Origin: Bacillota bacterium
GTDB taxonomy: Bacteria > Bacillota > Clostridia > Christensenellales > Aristaeellaceae
Direction of reading: 5' to 3'
Length of the DNA: 64,000 nt
Assembly (NCBI GenBank): GCA_023404345.1
Contig: JAEYCB010000018.1
Coordinates: forward strand, 1-64,000
Shown: positions 25,124-34,736 of the stretch, one piece after another
Position numbering within the stretch: the stretch's first letter is position 1
Layout: the number at the start of each line of letters is the position of its first letter
The notes under the pieces: model-generated
Databases searched by the model: none
What the model was told of the DNA's origin: nothing
The model's input: the letters and a program-made list of their open reading frames with translations, nothing else
Program-made: the position numbers and the translations under genes

Positions 25124-25390
25124 ATGGATAACCGCAACTACCATGCCCACGGCGGCTCCGAGTGGGTGATCGGCGGGAAGCTGACCTTCCTGCCCGGCGC
25201 GACCGTCGAGGGCGCGGAGGGGCTGTTTGATCTTCCTACCGTCGGAGAACCGCTCGTCCTACCCGCGATCCCGAACAGCGAAGCGACCACTGTGGCCGCG
25301 CTACGGGAGGATTTCAACCGCCTGCTGACACAGCTGCGCGAAGCCGGTCTGATGGCGGTCGCTCAAGCGGAAGGCGCTGATGCGCCGTGA
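25124..25390 (+). CDS. Probable head fiber protein (Phage_fiber_2-like)
   Basis: 88 residues with AAGGAGGG upstream. GKLTFLPGATVEGAEGLFD followed by ATTVAALREDFNRLLTQLREAGLM is the usual pattern of short head-fiber-type proteins found directly after the capsid gene in Firmicutes phages. Overlaps the next start (TGATG). Confidence 0.7.
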   Translation: MDNRNYHAHGGSEWVIGGKLTFLPGATVEGAEGLFDLPTVGEPLVLPAIPNSEATTVAALREDFNRLLTQLREAGLMAVAQAEGADAP

Positions 25391-25671
25391 TGCTCACCGC
25401 CGAAGATGTCAAGCTGCACCTGCGCATTGAAAGCGATGACGAGGACGAATACATCGAAACCCTCATCGCGCAGGCACAGGCCGCAGCGGAGGACTTCTGC
25501 CGCACGGCGTTTGGGGACAACGCGCCCCAGCCTGTGCGGCTGGCTGTCCTGCTCATGGTTTCTCATTACTATGAAAACCGAGACAACCCAGACCGCACAA
25601 TCTATACCACCATGCGCATGGCCTTTGAGAACCTGCTCTATCCCTACCGCGACCCCGACAAAATGTTCTGA
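25390..25671 (+). CDS. Head-tail connector protein (gp6/QLRG-like)
   Basis: 93 residues. MLTAEDVKLHLRIESDDEDEYIETLIAQAQAAAEDF and a closing LLMVSHYYENRD ... LLYPYRDP identify the DNA packaging/gp6-like connector that forms a ring beneath the portal. Starts inside the stop of the preceding gene. Confidence 0.88.
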   Translation: MLTAEDVKLHLRIESDDEDEYIETLIAQAQAAAEDFCRTAFGDNAPQPVRLAVLLMVSHYYENRDNPDRTIYTTMRMAFENLLYPYRDPDKMF

Positions 25672-25688
25672 TTCGGAGGTGAGAAGAA

Positions 25689-26048
25689 TTGCGCGGCTAT
25701 AAATCCTTCGATGGAACGCCGCATCCCGGCGATCTGCGCTACCGTGTGCAGATCGGGTATACGGAAAACATCGTCAACGAGAATGGCTACCCCGAACCCA
25801 AAGATGTGATTCTCTGCCGCGTTTGGGCAAGCGCCATCGACGCGGGCAATCAGCACTACCGCTCCGCCGATGTGATGAACACCGAAGCCGTGGTCAACTT
25901 CACCATCCGTTACCGTTCGGACGTAAAGCCCGGTATGTGGGTGCTGTTCAACGGTGAAAAGTGGGAAATCTCCACGCTCGGCGAATACGCCTTCACCAAG
26001 GCGTACCTCGGACTCAAAGCCAGCATCGCAAAGGGCGTGAGCGGATGA
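25689..26048 (+). CDS. Head closure/head-tail joining protein
   Basis: 119 residues from a TTG at 25689 with CGGAGGTGAGAAG upstream. DLRYRVQIGYTENIVNENGYPEPK and VNFTIRYRSDVKPGMWVLFNG ... WEISTLGEY fit the SPP1 gp16/HK97 gp7-like stopper family. Overlaps the next gene by 4 bases. Confidence 0.83.
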   Translation: MRGYKSFDGTPHPGDLRYRVQIGYTENIVNENGYPEPKDVILCRVWASAIDAGNQHYRSADVMNTEAVVNFTIRYRSDVKPGMWVLFNGEKWEISTLGEYAFTKAYLGLKASIAKGVSG

Positions 26049-26413
26049 AGCAGGTACAGAGTGCGCTGGCTACCTTGAGCATTCCCGTGCAGGCAGGCGT
26101 ATGGCGGGCTTTCAGCTCAAATCAAAATCCGCCTCCGCAATATGTGGTCTACTCCACAACCAAAACAGAAGAAGCCCACCATGACGATGCGGTTACTTCC
26201 TATAAAACCTTCGTGTACCTCAACCTTTGGAGCGATGGCGACCCCACTGAAACGGCAGATCGCATTCGCCAGATGATGTACGACTATGGGTTTATCATGG
26301 TCGAGGAATCCGATAAAGGCTATAATCAACCGGCCTACGATACCGCTACCCGGCAGTTTATCATCCAATGGACGTGGCTGTGGCGAGAGGACGTGATCCA
26401 TCGTGCCCCTTGA
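26045..26413 (+). CDS. Neck/tail-completion protein
   Basis: 122 residues from the ATG at 26045. VYSTTKTEEAHHDDAVTSYKTFVYLNLWSDGD and a beta-rich end (QFIIQWTWLWRED) resemble the phage tail terminator/minor tail proteins of about this size at this place in siphophage operons. Overlaps the neighbouring genes on both sides. Confidence 0.65.
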   Translation: MKQVQSALATLSIPVQAGVWRAFSSNQNPPPQYVVYSTTKTEEAHHDDAVTSYKTFVYLNLWSDGDPTETADRIRQMMYDYGFIMVEESDKGYNQPAYDTATRQFIIQWTWLWREDVIHRAP

Positions 26414-26834
26414 CACACAGGGCTTTCAGGATCTGATGACCGACATCGCCAGAATGGCCAGCCAGCTCGACACCGAAGGGGCCGGAGCCGCAGTAACGAG
26501 GCGCATCCTCGAAGAAGCCGCCGTCCCGGTGGAAGCACAGATGAAGGCCAATGCCAGCAAAGACCCTCAAATCATCACGGGCAAGCTGCATGGCGCGATC
26601 CATACGGGCAAAGTCAAAAAGCTCGCTAATGGCGGCAAACACATCACGGTGGGCGTCCACCGTAAGGATTGGGATGATGAGGACTATTATCCCGCCTACA
26701 CAGAATTCGGTCACGGAGGCCCCGGCCCAGCTCCCGCGCACCCGTACATCCGTCCTGCCTATGACACGACGGAAGATCAGGCTTACGAAATCATCCGACA
26801 GGGATTGCGCGACGCAATCGACGAGTTCGGATGA
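26403..26834 (+). CDS. HK97 gp10-like neck protein
   Basis: 143 residues from the GTG at 26403, overlapping the gene before by 11 bases. VPVEAQMKANA, TGKLHGAIHTGKV and YPAYTEFGHGG..APAHPYIRPAYD are the family signature of HK97 gp10/tail-completion proteins. Confidence 0.88.
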   Translation: MPLDTQGFQDLMTDIARMASQLDTEGAGAAVTRRILEEAAVPVEAQMKANASKDPQIITGKLHGAIHTGKVKKLANGGKHITVGVHRKDWDDEDYYPAYTEFGHGGPGPAPAHPYIRPAYDTTEDQAYEIIRQGLRDAIDEFG

Positions 26835-26864
26835 TTTTCATTTTTACGATTGGAGGAATGATTC

Positions 26865-27482
26865 ATGCCGAATCCCACCGCTTCTCCCACTGTTTCCAGC
26901 ACCGTCGGTCTCAAAAATGTGGTCATCGCGCCGCTGATGACCGATACCACCGAGGGGCACACCTACGGCGATCTGCAGCTGATGGCGGGCGCGATTGACG
27001 CTTCCATCACGCCCAACAACGCCGATCCCGACAAGCAGTACGCCGACGACACCGAGTTCGATGTGCTCTATCCCGACCCGGAACTGAGCTTCAAGACCAA
27101 GATGGCCGACATTCCGCTGATCATTCAGGAAAAGATCTTCGGCAATCAGATCGACGACAACGGCGTGCTGATCCGTACGTCCACCGATAAGCCTCCGTAT
27201 TACGCGGTCGGCTTCATGAGCGAGAAGTCCAACGGCAAGTTCCGCTACGTCTGGCTCTACAAGGTACGTGCAAAGCCCGTCACCGAGAACTACTCCACCA
27301 AGGCCGGTACGACCATCACCCGTCAGACCGGCGAGATCGAATGGACGGCCATCAAGCGCACCCACGACAACCGCTATCAAGCCGTGGCCGATGAGGGCGA
27401 GAACGGGTTCACTGCCGAGAAGGGCGCGACCTTCCTGCAGTCCGTCTACGAGCCGACCATTACGCCGTCCAGCGAGGGCTAA
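26865..27482 (+). CDS. Major tail (tube) protein
   Basis: 205 residues behind TTGGAGGAAT. VVIAPLMTDTTEGHTYGD, LSFKTKMADIP and RQTGEIEWTAIKRTHDNRY match the phi13-type major tail protein family, which polymerises around the tape measure. The 60-base gap after it carries only a ribosome-binding site for the chaperone gene. Confidence 0.9.
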   Translation: MPNPTASPTVSSTVGLKNVVIAPLMTDTTEGHTYGDLQLMAGAIDASITPNNADPDKQYADDTEFDVLYPDPELSFKTKMADIPLIIQEKIFGNQIDDNGVLIRTSTDKPPYYAVGFMSEKSNGKFRYVWLYKVRAKPVTENYSTKAGTTITRQTGEIEWTAIKRTHDNRYQAVADEGENGFTAEKGATFLQSVYEPTITPSSEG

Positions 27483-27541
27483 GCCAACAGGGCAGCCGCG
27501 AGAATCTCCGGCTGCCCCTAACCTTTTGAGGAGGAAAAGTC

Positions 27542-27931
27542 ATGATTACCTGTAAGCTCGGTGAAAAGACCTATCATATCGACTTTATCAGCGGTCGGGC
27601 GCTCCGCGAGCTGGAGCCTGCCGCCAAGATGTACTCCCGCATCGTGGGCATCTCCAACGCCGCCATGAAGGGTGAGGATGTGTCCGATGCCAATCAGCTC
27701 AGCATCGCGGAAGCCATGGACACCATGATCAAATGGTTCTGTCTGGTGTTCGGCAACCAGTTCACCCCGGATGATCTTTTGGATCATTACCCGGTGGATC
27801 GGCTGATGCACGACATCGCCCTGACCCTGATGGCTGTTCAGGCGCAGACCACCAACATTCTCGGCGAGTTCCCTACGAAGGCAGCGCAGGCGGCGAACCA
27901 GACGGAAACCTCGGCGACAAGCGCAACCTGA
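27542..27931 (+). CDS. Tail assembly chaperone (gpG-like)
   Basis: 129 residues behind GAGGAGGAAA. ITCKLGEKTYHIDFISGRALRELE and the helical MDTMIKWFCLVFGNQFTPDDLLDHYPVD match the gpG-type chaperones that bind the tape measure. Its end overlaps a -1 frame that encodes the gpT extension. Confidence 0.85.
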   Translation: MITCKLGEKTYHIDFISGRALRELEPAAKMYSRIVGISNAAMKGEDVSDANQLSIAEAMDTMIKWFCLVFGNQFTPDDLLDHYPVDRLMHDIALTLMAVQAQTTNILGEFPTKAAQAANQTETSATSAT

Positions 27932-28122
27932 CGCTACCCGAGTTCATCTATGCCACCTACAACACTTTGCTTGAAAACGGCTGGAAGATGCAGGAGATCG
28001 ACCAGATGGACATGGTCGGTTATCTGAGAATTCGGGCTTGGAAGGCCGGGCGGGAAAAGGAAAAGAAAGCCCCCGTGCGCCGCTTCATTGATGAAGCATG
28101 GCCCACACTCAGCCCATCGTAA
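27928..28122 (+). CDS. gpT-like extension of the tail chaperone (-1 frame)
   Basis: LTLPEFIYATYNTLLENGWK, MDMVGYLRIRAWKAG and RRFIDEAWPTL are typical for the second half of tail chaperone pairs. It has no start codon with ribosome-binding site and lies in the -1 frame relative to the chaperone gene, so it is most likely made by ribosomal frameshifting. The frame is open upstream throughout the overlap, but no classical X XXY YYZ heptamer in phase is visible there, so the slip point is uncertain. Confidence 0.7.
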   Translation: MTLPEFIYATYNTLLENGWKMQEIDQMDMVGYLRIRAWKAGREKEKKAPVRRFIDEAWPTLSPS

Positions 28123-28137
28123 AGGAAGTGAGTCATT

Positions 28138-31100
28138 ATGAGTGAAACACTCCGCGATCTGGTGGTGTCGCTGTCCCTGCAGACGGACAACTTCACCCGT
28201 AACATTCGTTCCGTCAATAAGCAAATTCAAGAAGCGGAGTCCTTCTTCAAGCTCGCTTCTGCTGGCGTGGAAAACTTTGAGCAGACCACACAGGGGCTGA
28301 CCTCACGCCTTTCTACGCTGCAGCAAAAGCTGAACCTTCAGCGAGAGGTTGTTGACCAATACAGCAAGGCGCTGGATGCCGCCCGCGACAAGCTGCAGGA
28401 ATGCTATGACCGACAGGGTGAGTACGCTAACCGTCTCGCTGCCGCGCAGCAAAGTCAGGCACGGCTCAATCAGGAGCTTCAGGATGCCACCGAAGCCTAT
28501 CGGGACTGCCGGGATCGTCTCGGCGAAACCGATCAGGCGACCATGGATGCCAACACCCGCATGGAACAGGCGCGGGAACGCTACAATGAAGCCGCCGCCG
28601 AGGTCAAGAAGCTCTCCGGGCAATGCACTGCGCTGGAAAAGGCCACGCTCAACGCGGCGGATGCTGTGTCTACCGGCAACGCCAATCTGAACAAGGCTTC
28701 TGCGGCTGTGCGCCAGACGGAAGCGGATATCCAGAATACCAATCAGGCGCTGCGGCTGGCACAGACCAACTGGCAGGCTGCCAGTGATGCCATCGAGGAA
28801 GCGCATACCGCCATCTCCAGCATCGGCAGGCAAATGCAGATTGCCGAAAACACCTTCAAGACATCCACCGCCGGTATCAGGGACATGGAAAAGTCCGTGT
28901 CCGGGCTTTCCCAGAAGCTGGGGATGCTGGAAAACAAGCTCTCCATGCAGCAGAGCGCGGTGCGGAAATATGAGGTTGCTTTGTCTGCTGCCAAAGATCA
29001 GCTGCGAGCTGCGCAGGAAGCCAACGATCCAGACAAGATTCGTGAAGCTACCACAGCGGTTGAAGATGCCGAAGTCGCCCTTTCTCGCGCAAGGCTGGAA
29101 GTGGCGCAGACCCGCGCTGAAATCGACGAAACCAACCGGTGTCTGCGCACAGCGGCTTCCGCATGGATGACTATGGGCGAAGCGTGCGAAAGCGCCGGAA
29201 AACGGCTAGAATCCACCGGAAAGACGGCAACATCTATCGGGCGGACGCTGACCACGACGGTCAACACACCCATCGCGGCGCTGGGCGCGGTATCCATGAA
29301 GGCCAGCATCGACTTTGAGAGTTCCTTTGCCAGCGTTCGTAAGACCGTGGACGCGACGGAAGCGGAGTTTGCTTCTCTGGCGGCGTCCTCCAAGGAGATG
29401 TCCACACAGATTGCCGCTTCGACGGATGAAATCAACGCCGTTATGGCTACAGGCGGTCAGCTGGGCATTGCCAACGAGCATCTTCGGGACTTCACCCGCG
29501 TCATGATCGACCTGGGCAACAGCTGCGAAGACCTGAACGCCGATGAAGCCGCCGCGTCCATCGCCAAGTTTGCCAACGTCATGGGCACCGATCAGGCTCT
29601 ATTCGAGAATATCGGCTCCACCATCGTGGATCTGGGCAACAACTTCGCCACGACGGAAAAGCCGATCATGGAGATGGCGCAGCGTCTTGCTGGCGCGGGC
29701 AAGCAGGTTGGCCTGACCGAAGCGCAGGTATTGGGCTTTGCGACGGCGCTCTCCTCCGTGGGTATCGAGGCCCAGATGGGTGGCTCGGCCTTTTCCAAGG
29801 CGCTCATCAAAATGGAGGTTGCCTGTGCCACAGGCGGTGAAGCGCTGACGGACTTCGCCAGTGTGTGCGGCATGTCCGAGCAGCAGTTCAAGACGCTGTT
29901 TGAATCCGATCCCGCTGCGGCGTTTGAGGCGTTCATTGTAGGACTTGCCAAGCTCGACGAGGAGGGCGAAAGCGCCATTGCCGTGCTGGAGGAAATCGGC
30001 ATAAAAGAGGTTCGTCTCCGTGACACCATGCTCCGCGCGGTCAACGCGACGGAGCTCTTTTCTTCGGCGCAGGCGCTGGCCAATCAGGCGTGGGAGGAAA
30101 ACACCGCGCTTGCCACAGAAGCCAACAAGCGCTACGCCACCACGGAGAGCAAGCTCATTAACCTGAAAAACAAGGCGATGCTCTTTGGGCAGGCGCTGGG
30201 CGACGATGTATCTCCGACCATCCAAAAGCTGATCTCCGGCGCGGACGATCTGCTCGACAAGTTCCTTGCAATGGACAGCGCTCAGCGTCAGCAGATCATC
30301 AAGTGGGCTGCCATCGTTGCGGCTATTGGCCCCGCGATCCTCATCTATGGCAAGGTAACGAGTGGCCTTGGCACGATGGTCACAGGCTTTGGCAAGTTTG
30401 CTACCGCTGTCGGTAAGGCGGGCGGCGGGTTTAGCGGCTTTCTGAGCGTGCTGGGAAAATCGCCCAGCGTCTGGCTTGCCGTGGCTGCGGGCGTTGTCGT
30501 GGGCGCGGTTGCCCTCGCCGACTTCATTTCCGGAGCAAAGGCCGCCCGCGAGGCCCTCAAGGGCATGGAAGAGACGGCAAAATCGTGGAAGGAAACCGCC
30601 GCGGAGACCTTCTACAACCAGTCCGAAGGGTTGTCCTTCTTCGGCATGAGCGCGTCTGACTTCCAGTCCACAGCAAAGTCCTCACAGGAATGGTTGGATG
30701 GTCTGATTGCCGTCTGGACGGATGGTGAGAAAGAGACCAACGACATCGTCACCTCCTGGACGGATTCCTTCAAGGCGCTGACGGCCTCCACCCGCTCAGA
30801 GCTTCAAGATCTGAAAGCCATCGCGGACACAGCGGGTTATACCGGTATTTCTGCTCAAATTCAGTCTGACATCGACGCGCTGGATGCCATGGACGCGGAG
30901 ATCACCCGACTGCTGAAAAAGCGACAGAACGGCTACCTCACCGAAGCTGAAAAAATCCGGCTTCAGGAGCTGATCGACACCCGGGAAGCTATCGAAATCA
31001 AGTATAACCTTACTCCTGCTGATGGTGTTGATGCCTTTGATACCATCACGCAGAAGATGGAAGCAGAAATCGCCCGCGCACAGGCGCGTGGCCTGACGGA

Positions 31101-34029
31101 TGCGCCCGTTGAGGTGTATGAGAACGCTTTGGTCGCCTGCGCCGAAGGCATGGCCGCTGTCAACGCGGAAATCGACGCGCAGTACGACAAGGAATATGCC
31201 CTCGTTCAGCTCGTCGAGGATGAGGGCGAACGCAAGGCCGCGCAGGAAGCGCTTGACGCGAAGTACCGAGCCGACCGTTTGGATGCCGCCCGCGAGTATG
31301 CGTCCGCCATGGTCGGTGTGGTGATGCCCGTCTGGGAACAGGAGAACATCCAGCAGGCTGCGACGGATGTCGGCCATCTGACCCAAATGCTGCGCGAGTA
31401 CAGCGCATTGGATACCGAGGGCAAAAAGGGCCTGCTGGGAGAATTGAACGAGCTCACAGCTTCCATGGACGAGGATTCGCTGGTGGAATACATCGGCCTT
31501 CTAACGCAGATCCAGTCGTTGCTGGATAGCGGCATGAGCGAGGCCGAGGTTCAGGCCATGTTCCCGGAGATTGACTTCTCCACGGCGCTGGATCAGCTGG
31601 CGGCTATCCAGCAGTACCTGAACGAAAACAGCTGGGATCCCAACCTTTCCAGCGTACAGGAGATGTTTGGCGAAGCCCTCCCGGACGAGATGATTACCCT
31701 GACTACCGATCTTGACATGACCGGTGCACAGGCTCGATGGGACGAGTTCGCTGCCAACCCCGGCGCGATCACCACGGACGCGATCATCTCAGGCATTGCC
31801 GAAGAGGAAAACGCTGCCCGTCAGCAGATCAAGGTGGACGCGGTCATTGAGAAGTACACCGAAACCCCGGAGGGCGCGGACAGGAGCAGCCTGTCCTCCG
31901 AAGGGCTGATCGCCTATGTGGCTGCCTACGCGGAGGCCACCACCGGCGTTGATACGTCGGCGCTCAACCCGCAGAATGTGACCGCTATCGTTTCGGCCTA
32001 TCAGGAGCTGGCAGCTGGAGTGGACATTTCCACCCTGAAGCCGGATGAGATCGTCGCCTATGTCCAGAAGTATCTGGAAAAGCAAGACATCGACATGACC
32101 GGCCTGACTCCTGAGGTGCTGACGGCAACAGTCATGGCCTATGAGGAAGCATCAGGCGGCGCGACCACGACGGCGCTCACGCCTGATGACATCACCGCCA
32201 CCGTGGTCAAGTACCTTGAAGCGGAGGACGTGGACATTTCCGCGCTGTCTCCCGGTCAGATCGAGGCCATCGTCACTTCTTTCGCAGAAGCCACAGGGTG
32301 CGACAAATCCCAGCTTCTGACCTCCTTTACCGCCTATGTGACCGAATACCAAAATGCCGAAGGCGTGACGCTCCCGACCATTGAAGCAAAGGTGGGTCTA
32401 ACCGGCTATGACACTCTTGCTTACCGCAAGTTCATCGCCATGAACCCGGTTGAGGTGGCGGGCGTTGTCCGAATCGGCGAAATCTACGACAATCCCACAG
32501 ATGCGGCTACGGATACCGATGTGAAGTTCTACGACCGCAAGGGCATCGAAATCCCCGTGTCCGCTGTGCCGCAGGAGGCGTTGACCGCCGATACCGTGGC
32601 CGTGCTCGACGAGGACGGCACCCTGCATGTGCTGATTACCCCGGAGATCACCGGCACCGAGGACGCTATCGCCGAAATGCGCACGGTTGTTGATGAGGTT
32701 GACCAGCTTGGTGTCACTATGGCAGGCAAGGCTATCGGCCTTCTGCCCGCGACGCTGATGGACTATGTCGATTCTGCCCTTGAGCGCATCGAAACCTACA
32801 AGAATCCGGGCTTTTGGGATTTTGCCTGGCTGACCGACCTTATTGATTCCACGGCTCGGCTGGAAAACCTTGATTTCAGCATGCAGTCTGACTTCAATGC
32901 GGAAAATATTGCCGAGCTAAGCACCTATGTAGCTGAAGTGGTCGCCGCCATCCAAAACGGCGAGCAGGTCAGTGAAGACGACATCACGAACCTGCAGAAT
33001 ATTCTGACGCTGATCTCGGAACTGGATACGCTGGGCATCGGCGACAACGTCATGCAGGGCATCGCGCAGGGCATGACCGACGCGGGCTGGGATACAGACG
33101 CGGAGACGGTCGTTTCCAACCTCGAAACCGCCATCAACACGGCGCTGGACTCCCATTCTCCGGCGCAGCGCATGGTGCCCATCGGCGAAAATGTCGCCGC
33201 CGGTATCGGACAGGGCGCGTCACAGTATGATTACGCGACCGATGCCGCCGCTATCGTAAGCGCCATGAAAGGCGCGATCAGCACAGCTTTTGCCGGTGAC
33301 GGTGAAAGCAGCGGCGCACGGAGCATTGGCGCTGCCGTAGGCACACAGCTCGGCGCGGGTCTTGGCAGCTTCGACTTCACGACCAGCGCCACGCTTGCGC
33401 AGAGCAACCTGACGGCGGCGATGGGCGCTGTGATGACGGCCTCCACGCTGAGCGACTACGGCATGACAACTATGGGCGGGCTGGCAAACACGCTCTCCGG
33501 ATACAGCTTTTCCGGGACAGGAAGCGCCATCGGCTCCAATGTCCGCACGGCGGTATCCGGCAATCTGAACACATCGACCCTGCGATCTGCGGGCGTGAAC
33601 GCCATGAGCGGGTTGAAAGCGGGTATCAACGCGGGACGATCCGGCGTCATCAGCGCCATGCGCTCCGCCGCACGGGCTGCCGTGAACGCGGCCAAGAGCG
33701 AGCTGAAGATCAAGTCGCCCTCCCGGGTGTTTGAGGATGAGGTCGGCGTGATGACCATGCGCGGTTTGGGACAGGGCATCTTGAAGGAGAGCAAGGCCCA
33801 GGCGAAAATCATCCGCAACGCGTCCCGGTACCTGACCGATGAAGCCCGCGAGGGCAGCATCGTTTCCACCAACAGCGACAACCGGAAATCCTTTGACAAC
33901 AGCGTGACCTCCACCATTCAGGTGCAGCAGATGGTTGTGCGGAACGAGCAGGACATCCGCAGTTTAGCTGTGGAGATCGCAACGCTGACCAGACGTCAGC
34001 AGCGAGGGAAAGGACTGAGATTCGCATGA
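28138..34029 (+). CDS. Tape measure protein
   Basis: 1963 residues, AAAGGAAGTG upstream. The first 390 residues are coiled coil with two similar halves (AESFFKLASAGVENFEQTTQ; AENTFKTSTAGIRDMEKSVS). From about 400 the TP901-type core begins (KASIDFESSFASVRKTVDA; INAVMATGGQLGIANEHL). Hydrophobic segments follow near 725-800. Residues 1248-1411 hold seven tandem repeats of about 24 residues. The C-terminus is Gly/Ala-rich with SPSRVFEDEVG. It sets tail length and is injected with the DNA. Confidence 0.95.
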   Translation: MSETLRDLVVSLSLQTDNFTRNIRSVNKQIQEAESFFKLASAGVENFEQTTQGLTSRLSTLQQKLNLQREVVDQYSKALDAARDKLQECYDRQGEYANRLAAAQQSQARLNQELQDATEAYRDCRDRLGETDQATMDANTRMEQARERYNEAAAEVKKLSGQCTALEKATLNAADAVSTGNANLNKASAAVRQTEADIQNTNQALRLAQTNWQAASDAIEEAHTAISSIGRQMQIAENTFKTSTAGIRDMEKSVSGLSQKLGMLENKLSMQQSAVRKYEVALSAAKDQLRAAQEANDPDKIREATTAVEDAEVALSRARLEVAQTRAEIDETNRCLRTAASAWMTMGEACESAGKRLESTGKTATSIGRTLTTTVNTPIAALGAVSMKASIDFESSFASVRKTVDATEAEFASLAASSKEMSTQIAASTDEINAVMATGGQLGIANEHLRDFTRVMIDLGNSCEDLNADEAAASIAKFANVMGTDQALFENIGSTIVDLGNNFATTEKPIMEMAQRLAGAGKQVGLTEAQVLGFATALSSVGIEAQMGGSAFSKALIKMEVACATGGEALTDFASVCGMSEQQFKTLFESDPAAAFEAFIVGLAKLDEEGESAIAVLEEIGIKEVRLRDTMLRAVNATELFSSAQALANQAWEENTALATEANKRYATTESKLINLKNKAMLFGQALGDDVSPTIQKLISGADDLLDKFLAMDSAQRQQIIKWAAIVAAIGPAILIYGKVTSGLGTMVTGFGKFATAVGKAGGGFSGFLSVLGKSPSVWLAVAAGVVVGAVALADFISGAKAAREALKGMEETAKSWKETAAETFYNQSEGLSFFGMSASDFQSTAKSSQEWLDGLIAVWTDGEKETNDIVTSWTDSFKALTASTRSELQDLKAIADTAGYTGISAQIQSDIDALDAMDAEITRLLKKRQNGYLTEAEKIRLQELIDTREAIEIKYNLTPADGVDAFDTITQKMEAEIARAQARGLTDAPVEVYENALVACAEGMAAVNAEIDAQYDKEYALVQLVEDEGERKAAQEALDAKYRADRLDAAREYASAMVGVVMPVWEQENIQQAATDVGHLTQMLREYSALDTEGKKGLLGELNELTASMDEDSLVEYIGLLTQIQSLLDSGMSEAEVQAMFPEIDFSTALDQLAAIQQYLNENSWDPNLSSVQEMFGEALPDEMITLTTDLDMTGAQARWDEFAANPGAITTDAIISGIAEEENAARQQIKVDAVIEKYTETPEGADRSSLSSEGLIAYVAAYAEATTGVDTSALNPQNVTAIVSAYQELAAGVDISTLKPDEIVAYVQKYLEKQDIDMTGLTPEVLTATVMAYEEASGGATTTALTPDDITATVVKYLEAEDVDISALSPGQIEAIVTSFAEATGCDKSQLLTSFTAYVTEYQNAEGVTLPTIEAKVGLTGYDTLAYRKFIAMNPVEVAGVVRIGEIYDNPTDAATDTDVKFYDRKGIEIPVSAVPQEALTADTVAVLDEDGTLHVLITPEITGTEDAIAEMRTVVDEVDQLGVTMAGKAIGLLPATLMDYVDSALERIETYKNPGFWDFAWLTDLIDSTARLENLDFSMQSDFNAENIAELSTYVAEVVAAIQNGEQVSEDDITNLQNILTLISELDTLGIGDNVMQGIAQGMTDAGWDTDAETVVSNLETAINTALDSHSPAQRMVPIGENVAAGIGQGASQYDYATDAAAIVSAMKGAISTAFAGDGESSGARSIGAAVGTQLGAGLGSFDFTTSATLAQSNLTAAMGAVMTASTLSDYGMTTMGGLANTLSGYSFSGTGSAIGSNVRTAVSGNLNTSTLRSAGVNAMSGLKAGINAGRSGVISAMRSAARAAVNAAKSELKIKSPSRVFEDEVGVMTMRGLGQGILKESKAQAKIIRNASRYLTDEAREGSIVSTNSDNRKSFDNSVTSTIQVQQMVVRNEQDIRSLAVEIATLTRRQQRGKGLRFA

Positions 34030-34721
34030 TGGATTGGTTTGAATGGAACGGTGTGCGCTGCACGGGGTATGGCATCCATGTGTCGGAGCAGCCGCCCATC
34101 ACGATTCCGTCTGAACGGGCAACATTTACGAATGAGCCCGGCAGGTCGGGTAGCCTGACCACGCTGGAAGGCGACGAGGTGTACGACGATCTGCTGCTGA
34201 CGGCGACCTGTTTCATCTCTGATCCTTCCCGCATCCCGGAAATTGCGGCGTGGCTTCGCGGCAGCGGAACTGTCACCTTCGCCAACCGGCAGGGTGGTTT
34301 TTACTATGCGAGGGTGGTCAATCAGCTCAGCTTTGAGAAGATCTTGCGCGGGAATCCGCACCGCAGCTTCGCGGTGAACTTCCGCTGTCAGCCATTTTGG
34401 TATGCGGAAAATGTGGCTCCCATCACGCTTACGACCAGTGGGAGCTTCGTTACCAATCCCGGAAGCGTTTCTTCCGAACCGGTCATCACGGTATATGGGA
34501 ATGGTGAAGTGACGCTCATGGTGGGCATGACCATTGTGGAACTGGATGCTCTCGGCAGCATCACTCTTGACACGCCGCTCATGGAGGCATATTCCGGCAA
34601 CACATCCATGAACAGCGCCATGAGCGGTGACTTCCCGGTATTGCTGCCGGGACAGAACGCTGTGAGCTGGACGGGTAATGTGACCAAAGTGGAAATCCAG
34701 CCAAACTGGCGGAGTCTGTAA
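34026..34721 (+). CDS. Distal tail protein (Dit)
   Basis: 231 residues, start ATG overlapping the tape measure stop. FEWNGVRCTGYGIHVSEQPP, TTLEGDEVYDDLLLTATCFI and YARVVNQLSFEKILRGNPHRSF are the usual N-terminal belt domain of Dit proteins; the C-terminal half is a beta-sandwich (ITLDTPLMEAYSGNTSMNS). It forms the hub ring between tube and baseplate. Confidence 0.9.
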   Translation: MMDWFEWNGVRCTGYGIHVSEQPPITIPSERATFTNEPGRSGSLTTLEGDEVYDDLLLTATCFISDPSRIPEIAAWLRGSGTVTFANRQGGFYYARVVNQLSFEKILRGNPHRSFAVNFRCQPFWYAENVAPITLTTSGSFVTNPGSVSSEPVITVYGNGEVTLMVGMTIVELDALGSITLDTPLMEAYSGNTSMNSAMSGDFPVLLPGQNAVSWTGNVTKVEIQPNWRSL

Positions 34722-34736
34722 AAGGAGGCGAATCCT

